Shown here: positions 27,869 to 36,754 of the stretch, in pieces
Layout of the letters: every line of letters begins with the position of its first letter
Numbering within the stretch: the stretch's first letter is position 1
Assembly (NCBI GenBank): GCA_018222605.1
Contig: JAAEZZ010000005.1
Coordinates: 248,001 to 312,000, forward strand
Length of the DNA: 64,000 bases
Origin: Alphaproteobacteria bacterium
GTDB taxonomy: Bacteria; Pseudomonadota; Alphaproteobacteria; Caulobacterales; Hyphomonadaceae
Reading direction: 5' to 3'
Position numbers and translations under genes: made by a program
The notes under the pieces: generated by a model
The model's input: the letters and a program-made list of their open reading frames with translations, nothing else
What the model was told of the DNA's origin: nothing
Databases searched by the model: none

Positions 27869-28648
27869 ATGAAGATACTTCTTCTGGGTTGTGGAAAAAT
27901 GGGCGGTGCCCTTCTGACGCAATGGGTAAAGGCCGTAGAGGCTGAGTTCACCATTGTGGATCCGTTTCTGGATCAACAGCCTGAGGGAGCGCGTCTCCTG
28001 AAGAAGATCGAAGATCTCGGAGATGAGCAGTTTGATCTGCTGATCGTGGCGATCAAGCCGCAAATGATCGACGAAATCCTGCCTGCCTATAAGAATGTCC
28101 TTGCCTCGGATGGAGCGATCGCTTCCATCGCTGCAGGATGCTCGGTTCAACGTCTGAAAAAAGCGCTGCCAGGATTTCCTGTTGTCCGCATCATGCCGAA
28201 CCTTCCTTCTGCGATTGGTGCAGGTGTTGCGGGCCTGTATGCTAGCGAAGATGCTGGCGATGCCCACAAATCTGCTGTCCATGAGCTTATGGAGGCTGCT
28301 GGCACAGCCGTTTGGGTCGGCGAGGAAGACATGCTTGACCGCGTCACAGCAATCGCTGGCAGTGGCCCGGGCTATGTGTTCGAAATCGCGCGCGCCTACA
28401 TCGAAGCCGCGCAGGAGCTTGGCTTCTCGGCTGAGCAGGCGCGTGATCTCGTCATGGGTACATTGAATGGCTCTATCCAGATGGTTCTGGAAACCGGTGA
28501 CGATCCGGAAAACCTGCGCAATTCCGTGACCAGCAAGAACGGCACGACTGAAGCCGGCCTGAAAGCGCTGAATGGTGACGGATCCCTGACCAAACTTCTG
28601 AAAGCAACAACGGAGGCTGCTTACAAGCGCGCTGTGGAGCTGCGCTGA
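27869..28648 (+). CDS. proC: Pyrroline-5-carboxylate reductase
   Basis: Last step of proline synthesis: NAD(P)H reduction of 1-pyrroline-5-carboxylate to proline. 259 aa. The Rossmann domain opens with LLGCGKMGGALL. The central IVAIKPQ and VVRIMPNLPSAIGAG strands are typical. The C-terminal dimerisation domain has AIAGSGPGYVFEI and the P5CR signature region TSKNGTTEAGLKAL. AAGG precedes the ATG at 27869. It is followed 30 bp later by proA, so the two are probably one transcript. Confidence 0.96.
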   Translation: MKILLLGCGKMGGALLTQWVKAVEAEFTIVDPFLDQQPEGARLLKKIEDLGDEQFDLLIVAIKPQMIDEILPAYKNVLASDGAIASIAAGCSVQRLKKALPGFPVVRIMPNLPSAIGAGVAGLYASEDAGDAHKSAVHELMEAAGTAVWVGEEDMLDRVTAIAGSGPGYVFEIARAYIEAAQELGFSAEQARDLVMGTLNGSIQMVLETGDDPENLRNSVTSKNGTTEAGLKALNGDGSLTKLLKATTEAAYKRAVELR

Positions 28649-28678
28649 GCGCCCCTACAATCAAGTAAAGGACAAAAC

Positions 28679-29941
28679 GTGACCACATTGGACTCCCGTT
28701 TAACCGCCTATATCGCCGGGCTTGGCTCGGATGCTCAATCTGCTGCCAAGGCCCTGATGACGGCTACAACAGATCAAAAGAATGACGCTTTGCGCGCTGC
28801 GGCTGCGGCCTTGAGAGAGGCCAAGTCTGAGCTGCTGAAGGCGAATGCTGAAGATGTTGCCAGTGTCGGGGATTCCCGGCCGGACTCCTTCATTGACCGT
28901 CTCAAGCTGACAGATGAGCGTGTCGAGGGCATTGCCTCCGCAATTGAGCAGATTGCGGAGCTGCCTGATCCTGTCGGCCGGCTCCTCTCCACCACAGACC
29001 GCCCGAATGGCTTGAAGATTGAGCGTGTGGCTGTGCCGATTGGCGTGATCGGCATGATTTACGAGTCCCGCCCTAATGTCGGCGCGGACGCCAGCGCGCT
29101 TTGTCTTAAGTCCGGCAACGCCGTGATTCTACGTGGCGGATCGGAGAGTGGCAATTCCACGCGCGTCATCGTCGAGTGCATGCAAAAAGGCCTCAAGTCG
29201 GCTGGTCTGCCGGAAAAAGCCGTGCAGACGGTAGAGACAACAGACCGCGGCGCCGTGAAAGCGCTGCTCCATGCCGTTGATTATGTCGACTTGGTCATTC
29301 CGCGCGGCGGACGTGGCCTGGTCGAACTGGTGCGCGATGAGGCCAAGGTGCCAACTCTGCTGCACCTGGATGGCAATTGCCACTCCTACATTCATGCCGA
29401 GGCCGATATCGACAAGGCTTTAAACGTGGTGCGCAATGCGAAGCTGCGCCGGACCGGTGTTTGCGGCGCAACTGAGAGCATCGTGGTTGACCGTGCCATT
29501 GCCAAGGACGTGCTGCCAAGACTGGTCGACGTTATGGAAGGATGCGAGCTGCGCGGAGATGCTGAGGCCCGCGAAATTGAACCGCGCCTCGCCGAAGCCT
29601 CTGATGAGGATTGGTCAACGGAATACCTCGACGCCATCGCATCCGTGAAGCTGGTTGACGGGCTGGACGAGGCGATCGCCTTTGTCAGCAAGAATTCTTC
29701 CGGTCACACCGACGCGATCCTGACCGAAGACAAGGATGCCGCGCGCCGCTTCATGATCAGCATCGACAGCGCCGTGGTCATGCACAATGCCTCCACACAG
29801 TTTTCTGATGGCGGAGAATTTGGAATGGGGGCAGAAATTGGCATTGCCACGGGCAAAATGCATGCTCGAGGCCCTGTTGGCCTGGAGCAGCTGACGAGTT
29901 TTAAATATCTGGTACACGGGGCGGGGCAAACGCGACCGTAG
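28679..29941 (+). CDS. proA: Gamma-glutamyl phosphate reductase
   Basis: Second step of proline synthesis: NADPH-dependent reduction of glutamyl-5-phosphate to glutamate semialdehyde. 420 aa of the aldehyde dehydrogenase fold. Motifs seen: [30 protein letters not shown], the HLDGNCHSY segment and the catalytic cysteine in TGVCGATES. It starts with GTG at 28679, preceded by AAAGGA at a good distance. Together with proB and proC it completes the pathway within 3.5 kb. A perfect hairpin lies between it and putP. Confidence 0.96.
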   Translation: MTTLDSRLTAYIAGLGSDAQSAAKALMTATTDQKNDALRAAAAALREAKSELLKANAEDVASVGDSRPDSFIDRLKLTDERVEGIASAIEQIAELPDPVGRLLSTTDRPNGLKIERVAVPIGVIGMIYESRPNVGADASALCLKSGNAVILRGGSESGNSTRVIVECMQKGLKSAGLPEKAVQTVETTDRGAVKALLHAVDYVDLVIPRGGRGLVELVRDEAKVPTLLHLDGNCHSYIHAEADIDKALNVVRNAKLRRTGVCGATESIVVDRAIAKDVLPRLVDVMEGCELRGDAEAREIEPRLAEASDEDWSTEYLDAIASVKLVDGLDEAIAFVSKNSSGHTDAILTEDKDAARRFMISIDSAVVMHNASTQFSDGGEFGMGAEIGIATGKMHARGPVGLEQLTSFKYLVHGAGQTRP

Positions 29942-29955
29942 AGACATTTGGTGCA

Positions 29956-29977
29956 GGCGCCGTGTAACAGCGGCGCC
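29956..29977 (+). terminator. Hairpin between proA and putP
   Basis: Perfect 7-bp stem GGCGCCG (29956-29962) / CGGCGCC (29971-29977) with an 8-base loop, followed by GTTCATAAAATTT rather than a clean U-tract. It could partly terminate or process the proC-proA message before putP. Confidence 0.5.
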
Positions 29978-30010
29978 GTTCATAAAATTTACGAGGATAG
30001 CGAGAACAAT

Positions 30011-31573
30011 ATGACGATCAGCCTTCCGGAAATGATTTCCCTTGGCGCGTATTTTGTCCTGATGATGCTTATCGGGCTCTATGCGTATAAAGAGTCCACA
30101 AGCGATGTGTCTGAATACATGCTGGGCGGGCGCAACCTGCACCCGGCTGTGGGGGCATTGTCTGCGGGCGCCTCTGACATGAGTGGCTGGATGCTGATGG
30201 GGCTTCCTGGGGCCGTTTATGTCAGCGGCTTCTCAGCAGCATGGATCGCGGTTGGCCTCACTATTGGTGCCTATCTGAACTATCGGTTCGTGGCGCCGCG
30301 CCTCAGGGTCTATACTGAACTCGCCGATGACTCGATTACCATTCCGGACTTTTTCGAGAAACGCTTCCATGACTCCTCGCATGCCCTGCGCACCATTTCG
30401 GCGCTGGTCATCATTATCTTCTTCACAGTCTATACGTCCTCCGGCATTGTGGCGGGCGGCAAGTTGTTTGAGTCGGCCTTCGGGCTCAACTACCAACTCG
30501 GCCTGTTCGTGACGGCCGGCGTTGTGCTTGCCTATACCGTCGTTGGCGGCTTCCTGGCTGTCAGCCTGACGGACTTTGTCCAAGGCTGCATCATGTTCCT
30601 GGCGCTTATCGTCGTGCCGGTGATTGCATTCTTCGTGGTCGGCGGCTGGAGCGGTATGGAAGAGGCGATCCTGCAATCTCCGCCCTATGTCGACTCTGTC
30701 AGTGGCGCGGTGGGACCAACCCGCGATCACTTCTTCGAAATGTGGCCAGAGGGCATGACCTTCCTGGGGCTGATCTCCCTTCTGGCCTGGGGGCTTGGCT
30801 ATTTTGGCCAGCCTCACATCATTGTGCGCTTCATGGCGATCCGCTCTCTCAAGGATATCAAGACCGCCCGTATTATCGGCATGAGCTGGATGCTCGTAAC
30901 GGTTATCGGTGCCGTGTTCGTTGGCGCAGTCGGCGTTGCCTATGTGAACCAGCATGATCTTGGCGCAGACCTGACGGATTCCGAAGCGATCTTCATTCTG
31001 CTGTCGCAGATTGTCTTCCACCCGCTGGTTTCCGGCTTCCTGCTGGCCGCGATCCTGGCGGCGATCATGAGTACGATTTCGTCTCAGTTGCTTGTCTCTT
31101 CCAGCTCGATCACAGAAGACGTCTACAAGACCTTCTTCCGCCGTGAAGCCTCACAAACCGAACTCGTCATGATTGGCCGGATTGCGACCGTTGTGGTTAG
31201 CCTCGTGGCGATCGCGCTTGCCTTCAATCCGAACAGCAACATTCTGGACCTAGTGTCCAATGCCTGGGCAGGCTTCGGCTCTGCCTTTGGTCCGATCATT
31301 CTGCTCAGCCTGTTCTGGCGTCACCTGACGCGGGACGGCGCACTGGCCGGCATGATTGTCGGTGCGGTGACCGTATTGGTCTGGCTCTATGTGCCGCTGG
31401 TTCCGGGTGAAGACGGCGCGCAGCCACTGGAATCCATCGTCTATGCGATGATCCCGGGCTTTATCCTGTCTGGTCTGGCTGCTTATCTGGTCAGCAAATT
31501 TGGCCGGAACGTGAAGCCGCATGTTGCAGATCGGTTTGACGACATGTCGACCCATATGGCCGAAAACCAGTAG
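30011..31573 (+). CDS. putP: Sodium/proline symporter
   Basis: Inner-membrane Na+/proline symporter of the solute:sodium symporter family, 520 aa with 13 expected membrane helices. The diagnostic N-terminal segments are present: YMLGGRNLHPAVGALSAGASDMSGWMLMGLPGAVY, here split by TM turns, carrying residues that line the Na+ and proline sites. ATG at 30011 is chosen over an earlier in-frame start at 29948 because the 21 extra residues do not resemble the family. It sits behind proC-proA. High-affinity proline uptake plus synthesis suggests use as a compatible solute or as carbon and nitrogen; no putA is visible here. Confidence 0.95.
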   Translation: MTISLPEMISLGAYFVLMMLIGLYAYKESTSDVSEYMLGGRNLHPAVGALSAGASDMSGWMLMGLPGAVYVSGFSAAWIAVGLTIGAYLNYRFVAPRLRVYTELADDSITIPDFFEKRFHDSSHALRTISALVIIIFFTVYTSSGIVAGGKLFESAFGLNYQLGLFVTAGVVLAYTVVGGFLAVSLTDFVQGCIMFLALIVVPVIAFFVVGGWSGMEEAILQSPPYVDSVSGAVGPTRDHFFEMWPEGMTFLGLISLLAWGLGYFGQPHIIVRFMAIRSLKDIKTARIIGMSWMLVTVIGAVFVGAVGVAYVNQHDLGADLTDSEAIFILLSQIVFHPLVSGFLLAAILAAIMSTISSQLLVSSSSITEDVYKTFFRREASQTELVMIGRIATVVVSLVAIALAFNPNSNILDLVSNAWAGFGSAFGPIILLSLFWRHLTRDGALAGMIVGAVTVLVWLYVPLVPGEDGAQPLESIVYAMIPGFILSGLAAYLVSKFGRNVKPHVADRFDDMSTHMAENQ

Positions 31574-31610
31574 AGCGGACCTCCGTTTTCGAGTGGAGGC
31601 CGTGACAGGC

Positions 31611-31687
31611 GATAGCTAAGGCGTTACATAATGATAACGCAAACATTTGGGGCGGAGGACATAGAATTCTCCCCCCTCTTAGCTATC
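31611..31687. promoter_or_regulatory. Nested inverted repeats upstream of alpha-glucuronidase
   Basis: A perfect 10-bp inverted repeat GATAGCTAAG (31611-31620) / CTTAGCTATC (31678-31687) encloses a directly adjoining perfect 6-8-6 repeat GCGTTA-N8-TAACGC (31621-31640). The outer right arm ends 11 bases before the TTG start, so folding of the mRNA would place the start next to a stem; the inner repeat could equally be a repressor operator. Confidence 0.55.
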
Positions 31688-31698
31688 AGGTCATCGGG

Positions 31699-33858
31699 TT
31701 GAAAAATTTTATCACACACATCGCAGCAGCATTCTGCCTGCTTGCCTCCGGTCTTTTCCAGCAAGCTGTCGCGGAAGACGGATATGAACTTTGGCTCCGT
31801 TATGAAAAACTGGATCAGGCCCCCAAAAGTGCCCCCCGGAGCGTTATTGCGGCCTGTTCTGATCTGTCGCCCACTCTGGACGCAGCGCTTTCCGAAATCT
31901 CACGCGCCAGTGCGTCCATACTTGGTACGCCGCTGAAACAGAGCGACAGGATCAGCCGTCATGCGCTGGTGCTGGCCAGTGAGGCTTGCGGTGCGACACT
32001 GCCGGACGGCACGTTGCCGAATGCTGATGAGGTCGGGACGGAAGGCTATGTCCTTCAGTCCACACTCATCAATGGAAAGCCTGTTATCCTGATCGCGGCG
32101 CAGTCCGATATTGGCGTTCTGTATGGCGTGTTCGACTATCTGCGCCGGATGTCATCTGGTGAAGCCATCGCAGATCTGGATGTCACTTCCCGGCCGAAGA
32201 CACAGCTGCGCCTGCTGAACCACTGGGACAATCTCGACCGTCATGTGGAGCGCGGCTATTCCGGCCAGTCGATCTGGGACTGGCACCGCCTGCCAGGTTA
32301 TGTCGATCCGCGCTATACGGACTATGCGCGTGCCAACGCCTCGATTGGCATCAATGGCACCTCGCTGACCAATGTGAACTCTGATGCCACGGTGCTGACT
32401 CCGCACTATCTTGAAAAAGTTGCCGCGATTGCTGATGTGCTGCGGCCCTATGGCATCAAAGTATATCTGACTGCGCGCTTTTCTGCGCCAATTGAGCTGG
32501 ACGGGCTAGCCACGGCGGACCCGCTCGATCCGGCTGTGCAGACTTGGTGGCAGGCCAAGACGGACGAGATCTATGATTATGTGCCGGACTTTGGCGGCTT
32601 CCTCGTCAAGGCAAATTCCGAAGGCCAGCCCGGGCCGCAGGATTATGGCCGCAGCCATGCCGAAGGTGCCAATATGCTGGCCAAGGCCGTTGCCCCGCAT
32701 GGCGGCGTTGTCATGTGGCGCGCCTTTGTCTATTCTGCGGAAGAGCCGGAAGATCGCGTGAAGCAGGCCTATACGGAATTCGTGCCGCTGGACGGTCAGT
32801 TTACGGATAATATTCTGGTTCAGGTAAAGAATGGTCCGCTGGATTTCCAACCGCGCGAGCCTTTCCATCCACTGTTCGGCGCCATGCCGGAAACGCCGCT
32901 GATGATCGAGCTGCAAATCACAAAGGAATATCTCGGCTTCTCCACGCATCTTGCCTATCTCGGTACGCTGTGGGAGGAGGTGCTCGCTGCAGACACAAAG
33001 ACCGAAGGCGATGGGACGACGGTCGCCTCTGTGGTCGATGGCGAGACGCATGATTACGCCTATACGGGTATGGCGGGCGTTTCAAATATCGGCACGGATC
33101 GCAACTGGGCAGGCTCCATCTTTGATCAGGCCAACTGGTATGCATTTGGTCGTCTCGCCTGGAACCCCAGTGCGTCGGCAGAAGACATTGCCCGCGAATG
33201 GGTAAAACAGACCTTCAGCCGCAAGCCGGAAGTTGTGGATGAGATAACGGACATGATGATGAAATCCCGTGAGGCGGTCGTCGATTATATGACTCCGCTG
33301 GGCCTGACTCATCTGATGGGCACGGGTCATCATTACGGGCCCGCGCCATGGGTGGACGATCTGGGTCGTGCGGACTGGACACCCTATTATTATCACAAGG
33401 CCACCAGGTACGGTATCGGCTTTGACCGTACCGAGACGGGCTCTGACGCTGTAGACCAATATGCCGGACCGGTCGCGCAGGAATGGGCGAGCCTTGAGAC
33501 GGTGCCGGATAGTCTGCTGCTTTGGTTCCATCATGTGCCATGGGATTATGAGATGCAGGATGGAAGCACGCTGTGGCAGTCCCTTGTGGCGCATTACACG
33601 CGCGGTATCACGACCGTCGAAGAGATGCAGTCCGAATGGGCAAGCCTGAAGGGAGAGATTGATCCCGAACGTTTCAATCAGGTGACGGACTATCTGAATA
33701 TCCAGCATGAAGAGGCGCAATGGTGGCGCGATGCTTCCATCGCCTACTGGCAGAGCATCAACCAGTTGCCCTTGCCGACGGGTGAAGCCCCACCGCCGCA
33801 TGATCTGGACTATTACAAGAGCCTCTCTTTCCCGAATGCGCCGGGGCAAGGCGAGTAG
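31699..33858 (+). CDS. aguA: Exported alpha-glucuronidase, GH67
   Basis: Glycoside hydrolase family 67 enzyme, 719 aa, which removes 4-O-methyl-glucuronic acid from xylan-derived oligosaccharides. It starts with TTG at 31699, giving a signal peptide ending near AVA-ED (residue 25). The N-terminal beta domain (to ~150) is followed by the TIM barrel with VKANSEGQPGP (acid candidate E308), QVKNGPLDFQ (D382) and ELQITKEYLG (E410); D382 and E410 have the 28-residue spacing known for the family's paired catalytic bases. The helical C-terminal domain is complete. No xylanase, xylosidase or sugar transporter is adjacent, so it is an orphan here. Periplasmic location is inferred. Confidence 0.93.
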   Translation: MKNFITHIAAAFCLLASGLFQQAVAEDGYELWLRYEKLDQAPKSAPRSVIAACSDLSPTLDAALSEISRASASILGTPLKQSDRISRHALVLASEACGATLPDGTLPNADEVGTEGYVLQSTLINGKPVILIAAQSDIGVLYGVFDYLRRMSSGEAIADLDVTSRPKTQLRLLNHWDNLDRHVERGYSGQSIWDWHRLPGYVDPRYTDYARANASIGINGTSLTNVNSDATVLTPHYLEKVAAIADVLRPYGIKVYLTARFSAPIELDGLATADPLDPAVQTWWQAKTDEIYDYVPDFGGFLVKANSEGQPGPQDYGRSHAEGANMLAKAVAPHGGVVMWRAFVYSAEEPEDRVKQAYTEFVPLDGQFTDNILVQVKNGPLDFQPREPFHPLFGAMPETPLMIELQITKEYLGFSTHLAYLGTLWEEVLAADTKTEGDGTTVASVVDGETHDYAYTGMAGVSNIGTDRNWAGSIFDQANWYAFGRLAWNPSASAEDIAREWVKQTFSRKPEVVDEITDMMMKSREAVVDYMTPLGLTHLMGTGHHYGPAPWVDDLGRADWTPYYYHKATRYGIGFDRTETGSDAVDQYAGPVAQEWASLETVPDSLLLWFHHVPWDYEMQDGSTLWQSLVAHYTRGITTVEEMQSEWASLKGEIDPERFNQVTDYLNIQHEEAQWWRDASIAYWQSINQLPLPTGEAPPPHDLDYYKSLSFPNAPGQGE

Positions 33859-33868
33859 CGCCAGCCTG

Positions 33869-34762
33869 TCAGGCCGTTCCGATCAGACGCTCAGCGGATG
33901 AGGCGAACAGACCATCCAGAAAAGTGTTCACGGCGCGCACGCGCGCGGTGCCGTGAACATCTTCGTGCACAGCCAGCCAGAAGGCGCGTTCGATACGCAC
34001 GGATTCCGGCAGTACACGAACGAGGTGCGGGTCACGTACCGCGATGAAATGCGGCAGCACGGCAATGCCTGCGCCTTCGCGTGCCATCTGCCATTGGGCG
34101 ACGATGGAAGGGCTGCAGAAGCGTGGCGTCAGGCCGGGCGCAATGTCTTCATGATAGCGCAGCTGGGCCGAATATATCAAATCGTCCACATAGCCGATCA
34201 GGTCATGCTCGACGAGATCGCTCACCCGTTCAACAGGCCGGCTGCGCGCGAGGTAATCCGGATGAGCGTATAGCTGCAGGATATAATCCGACATCTTGCG
34301 AACCTTGACGCGGCCCGCCTTTGGACGGGTCAGCATGATGGACATGTCCGCCTCGCGCTTTGGGACGCTGACAAAGCCGGACACGGCGATGATGTCGAGG
34401 CCAATATGTGGATGCTGTGCCGCGAAGTCTGCCATGGCCGGCGCAATCAGCAGGCTGCCCAGCCCTTCCGTCACACCCAGCCTGACCCGGCCTGCAGCCA
34501 GCGGCCCTTCATGATCCGACATGGCGACAATCTCTGATGCGCCATGTTCCAGCCCTTCTGCCTTGTTCGCCACGGCGAGTCCGGCTGGTGTTAGCACATG
34601 ACCTTTCGGCGTGCGTTCGAACAGTTCGAGGCCGAGATCCGTTTCCAGCCGTTTCAGCCTGCGACTGATCGTGGTCGCGTCCAGGCCTGTGCGCGCGGCA
34701 ACATCGGCAAGCCGTGGGTGGCGGCTGACATCCAGCAAAAGGCGAAGATCGTCCCAATTCAT
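33869..34762 (-). CDS. LysR-family regulator, divergent from mmsA
   Basis: LysR-type regulator, 297 aa. The N-terminal winged HTH is clear (WDDLRLLLDVSRHPRLADVAARTGLDAT region with TISRRLKRLETDLGLELFERT, residues ~1-60). The effector-binding domain begins at GRVRLGVTEG. It is transcribed away from mmsA across a 100-bp gap with repeated motifs, the normal LysR geometry for activation of the divergent operon. It is therefore predicted to control the valine/3-hydroxyisobutyrate genes, with a pathway intermediate as co-inducer (inference). It converges on the alpha-glucuronidase gene, 10 bp away. Confidence 0.92.
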   Translation of the reverse strand: MNWDDLRLLLDVSRHPRLADVAARTGLDATTISRRLKRLETDLGLELFERTPKGHVLTPAGLAVANKAEGLEHGASEIVAMSDHEGPLAAGRVRLGVTEGLGSLLIAPAMADFAAQHPHIGLDIIAVSGFVSVPKREADMSIMLTRPKAGRVKVRKMSDYILQLYAHPDYLARSRPVERVSDLVEHDLIGYVDDLIYSAQLRYHEDIAPGLTPRFCSPSIVAQWQMAREGAGIAVLPHFIAVRDPHLVRVLPESVRIERAFWLAVHEDVHGTARVRAVNTFLDGLFASSAERLIGTA

Positions 34763-34766
34763 TTAG

Positions 34767-34815
34767 TTTACCTGCGAATACGCAGCCAGTGGCTGCGATA
34801 TTGTCCATTTACCTG
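34767..34815. promoter_or_regulatory. Direct repeats and palindrome in LysR-mmsA gap
   Basis: TTTACCTG occurs twice in the same orientation (34767-34774 and 34808-34815). Between them is a perfect 8-1-8 palindrome CGCAGCCA-G-TGGCTGCG (34781-34797). The arrangement suits LysR binding at both flanks of a divergent promoter. Confidence 0.5.
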
Positions 34816-34862
34816 AATTTACGCGCACTGTAGGCTTTCGTCAAAATCACAGGGAGCGAGCT

Positions 34863-36359
34863 ATGCGCGAAGTACACCACTTCATTGGCGGAAAGTCTGT
34901 TGCAGGCACATCCGGCCGGTTCGGCGATATCTATAATCCGAACACCGGAGAGATTCAGGCCCGCGTTTCGCTGGCGACCGATGCGGAACTCGGCGATGCG
35001 GTGGCAAATGCTGCAGAAGCATTTCCGGCTTGGGCGATGATGAACCCGCAGCGTCGTGCCCGCGTAATGTTCGAGTTCAAACGCCTCTTGGAAGCGAACA
35101 TGGATGAGCTGGCGGAGCTGCTCTCATCCGAGCATGGCAAGGTGGTTGCGGATTCGCGCGGCGACGTGCAGCGCGGCATCGATGTGGTGGAGTTTGCCTG
35201 CGGCATCCCGCACCTGCAGAAGGGCGAGTACACCGAGGGCGCAGGCCCGGGTATCGATGTCTATTCCATGCGCCAGCCGCTGGGCGTGGTAGCCGGCATC
35301 ACGCCGTTCAACTTCCCCGCCATGATCCCGTGCTGGATGGCCGCCGTGGCGATCGCGTGTGGGAACACCTTCATCCTGAAGCCGTCTGAGAAAGATCCGT
35401 CTGTGCCGATGCGCCTCGCGGAACTGCTCCTTGAGGCCGGTGCGCCGGAAGGCGTGCTGAATGTGGTGAATGGTGACAAGGTGGTCGTTGATGCCATTCT
35501 GAAGCATCCGGAGATCAAGGCCGTCAGCTTCGTTGGGTCGTCTGATATTGCACAATATGTCTATGCCACCGGCACGGCGCACGGCAAGCGTGTGCAGGCC
35601 ATGGGCGGGGCGAAGAACCATGGTATCATCATGCCTGACTGCAACATGGAGCAGGCGGTGAAGGACATCGTCGGCGCGGCCTATGGCTCAGCGGGTGAGC
35701 GCTGCATGGCGCTGCCGGTTGCCGTGACTGTTGGCAAGAAGACAGGCGACGAGTTTGTGGAGCGCATGGTAGATGCGGCGCGCAATCTGAAAGTCGGCGT
35801 CTCGACCGATCCTGAAGCGCATTATGGCCCGGTCGTGTCCGCCGCGCACAAGGCAAAGGTTGAAAGCTATATCCAGATGGGCGTCGATGAGGGTGCAGAT
35901 CTGGTGCTGGATGGCCGCGGCCTGAGCCTGCAAGGTAATGAGGGCGGCTATTTCATCGGTCCGAACCTGTTCGACAATGTCACGCCGCAGATGCAATCCT
36001 ACAAGGAAGAGATCTTTGGCCCGGTGCTGCAGGTGGTGCGTGCCGAGACCCTGGAAGAGGCCGTCGCACTGCCCAGCAACCACCAATACGGCAATGGCGT
36101 TGCGATCTTCACGAGCAATGGCCGGGCGGCGCGCGAGTTCGCAGCGCAAGTGAATGTCGGCATGGTGGGCGTCAACGTGCCGATCCCGGTGCCGGTCTCC
36201 TATCATACGTTCGGGGGCTGGAAGCGCTCGGCCTTTGGCGATACGAACCAGCATGGCCCGGAAGGCGTGCGGTTCTGGACGAAGATCAAGACGATCACCC
36301 AGCGCTGGCCGGAAGGCGACATCGGCGATCAGGCCTTCATCATTCCGACGATGGGGTGA
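34863..36359 (+). CDS. mmsA: CoA-acylating methylmalonate-semialdehyde dehydrogenase
   Basis: Oxidises methylmalonate semialdehyde (valine route) or malonate semialdehyde with NAD+ and CoA, giving propionyl-CoA or acetyl-CoA. 498 aa. Aldehyde dehydrogenase fold with the MMSDH-specific start HFIGGKSVAGTSGRF, the cofactor segment GITPFNFPAMIPCWM, MGGAKNHGIIMPDC where other aldehyde dehydrogenases have a catalytic Glu, and the nucleophile in SAGERCMAL (C281). GGGAG lies before the ATG. It leads a same-strand set with enoyl-CoA hydratase and 3-hydroxyisobutyrate dehydrogenase, which supply its substrate. Confidence 0.97.
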   Translation: MREVHHFIGGKSVAGTSGRFGDIYNPNTGEIQARVSLATDAELGDAVANAAEAFPAWAMMNPQRRARVMFEFKRLLEANMDELAELLSSEHGKVVADSRGDVQRGIDVVEFACGIPHLQKGEYTEGAGPGIDVYSMRQPLGVVAGITPFNFPAMIPCWMAAVAIACGNTFILKPSEKDPSVPMRLAELLLEAGAPEGVLNVVNGDKVVVDAILKHPEIKAVSFVGSSDIAQYVYATGTAHGKRVQAMGGAKNHGIIMPDCNMEQAVKDIVGAAYGSAGERCMALPVAVTVGKKTGDEFVERMVDAARNLKVGVSTDPEAHYGPVVSAAHKAKVESYIQMGVDEGADLVLDGRGLSLQGNEGGYFIGPNLFDNVTPQMQSYKEEIFGPVLQVVRAETLEEAVALPSNHQYGNGVAIFTSNGRAAREFAAQVNVGMVGVNVPIPVPVSYHTFGGWKRSAFGDTNQHGPEGVRFWTKIKTITQRWPEGDIGDQAFIIPTMG

Positions 36360-36365
36360 TACATA

Positions 36366-36722
36366 TTGACTCTTAGGATTGCAGCTACTCTGGCAGTTCT
36401 GCTTCTGACTGTTCCCTCCCTCGCAGCATGTGGTGAGGGAGCCGGGACCGTACAGTCGGAAACTCAGACCAGCTCGAATTGGGAAGCCCAATGCCTGGCG
36501 GATTTGTCAGAGGCACTAGATCCCGAAATAGAGTCTTTGAAAGCTGAGTATCCCTCCACTCGCACCGACCGCTGGAGCGTCAACATCGGACTGGAGGAAG
36601 GTGAGGCGCACGTGACGTTTTTTTCGGGGGACCGGTTCAATTTCCCCATCAATTTGGGGTATTACCAGTTTTCCTGCGCTGACAAGACGATCCAGTTCGT
36701 GCCGCGCGTTGAAGAAAAATAG
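36366..36722 (+). CDS. Small hypothetical lipoprotein
   Basis: Not recognised. 118 aa with a lipoprotein-type signal: hydrophobic segment LAVLLLTVPSLAAC with Cys22 as lipid anchor, then a Gly/Ser/Thr linker and a ~75-residue soluble domain with two further Cys residues (in AQCLADL and FSCADKT) that could form a disulfide. It starts with TTG at 36366, the only start codon near GGGGTGA, which overlaps the end of mmsA. It sits inside an otherwise catabolic operon, an odd location for a secreted protein; a role in the pathway is not obvious. Confidence 0.68.
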   Translation: MTLRIAATLAVLLLTVPSLAACGEGAGTVQSETQTSSNWEAQCLADLSEALDPEIESLKAEYPSTRTDRWSVNIGLEEGEAHVTFFSGDRFNFPINLGYYQFSCADKTIQFVPRVEEK

Positions 36723-36754
36723 CGTCACCATGACGCGAATGAAAAGAGATGCTG

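Noticed and set aside
31580-31599. CCTCC...GGAGG stem after putP as a terminator
   Set aside because: Only 5 bp of pairing, no U-tract; too weak to call.
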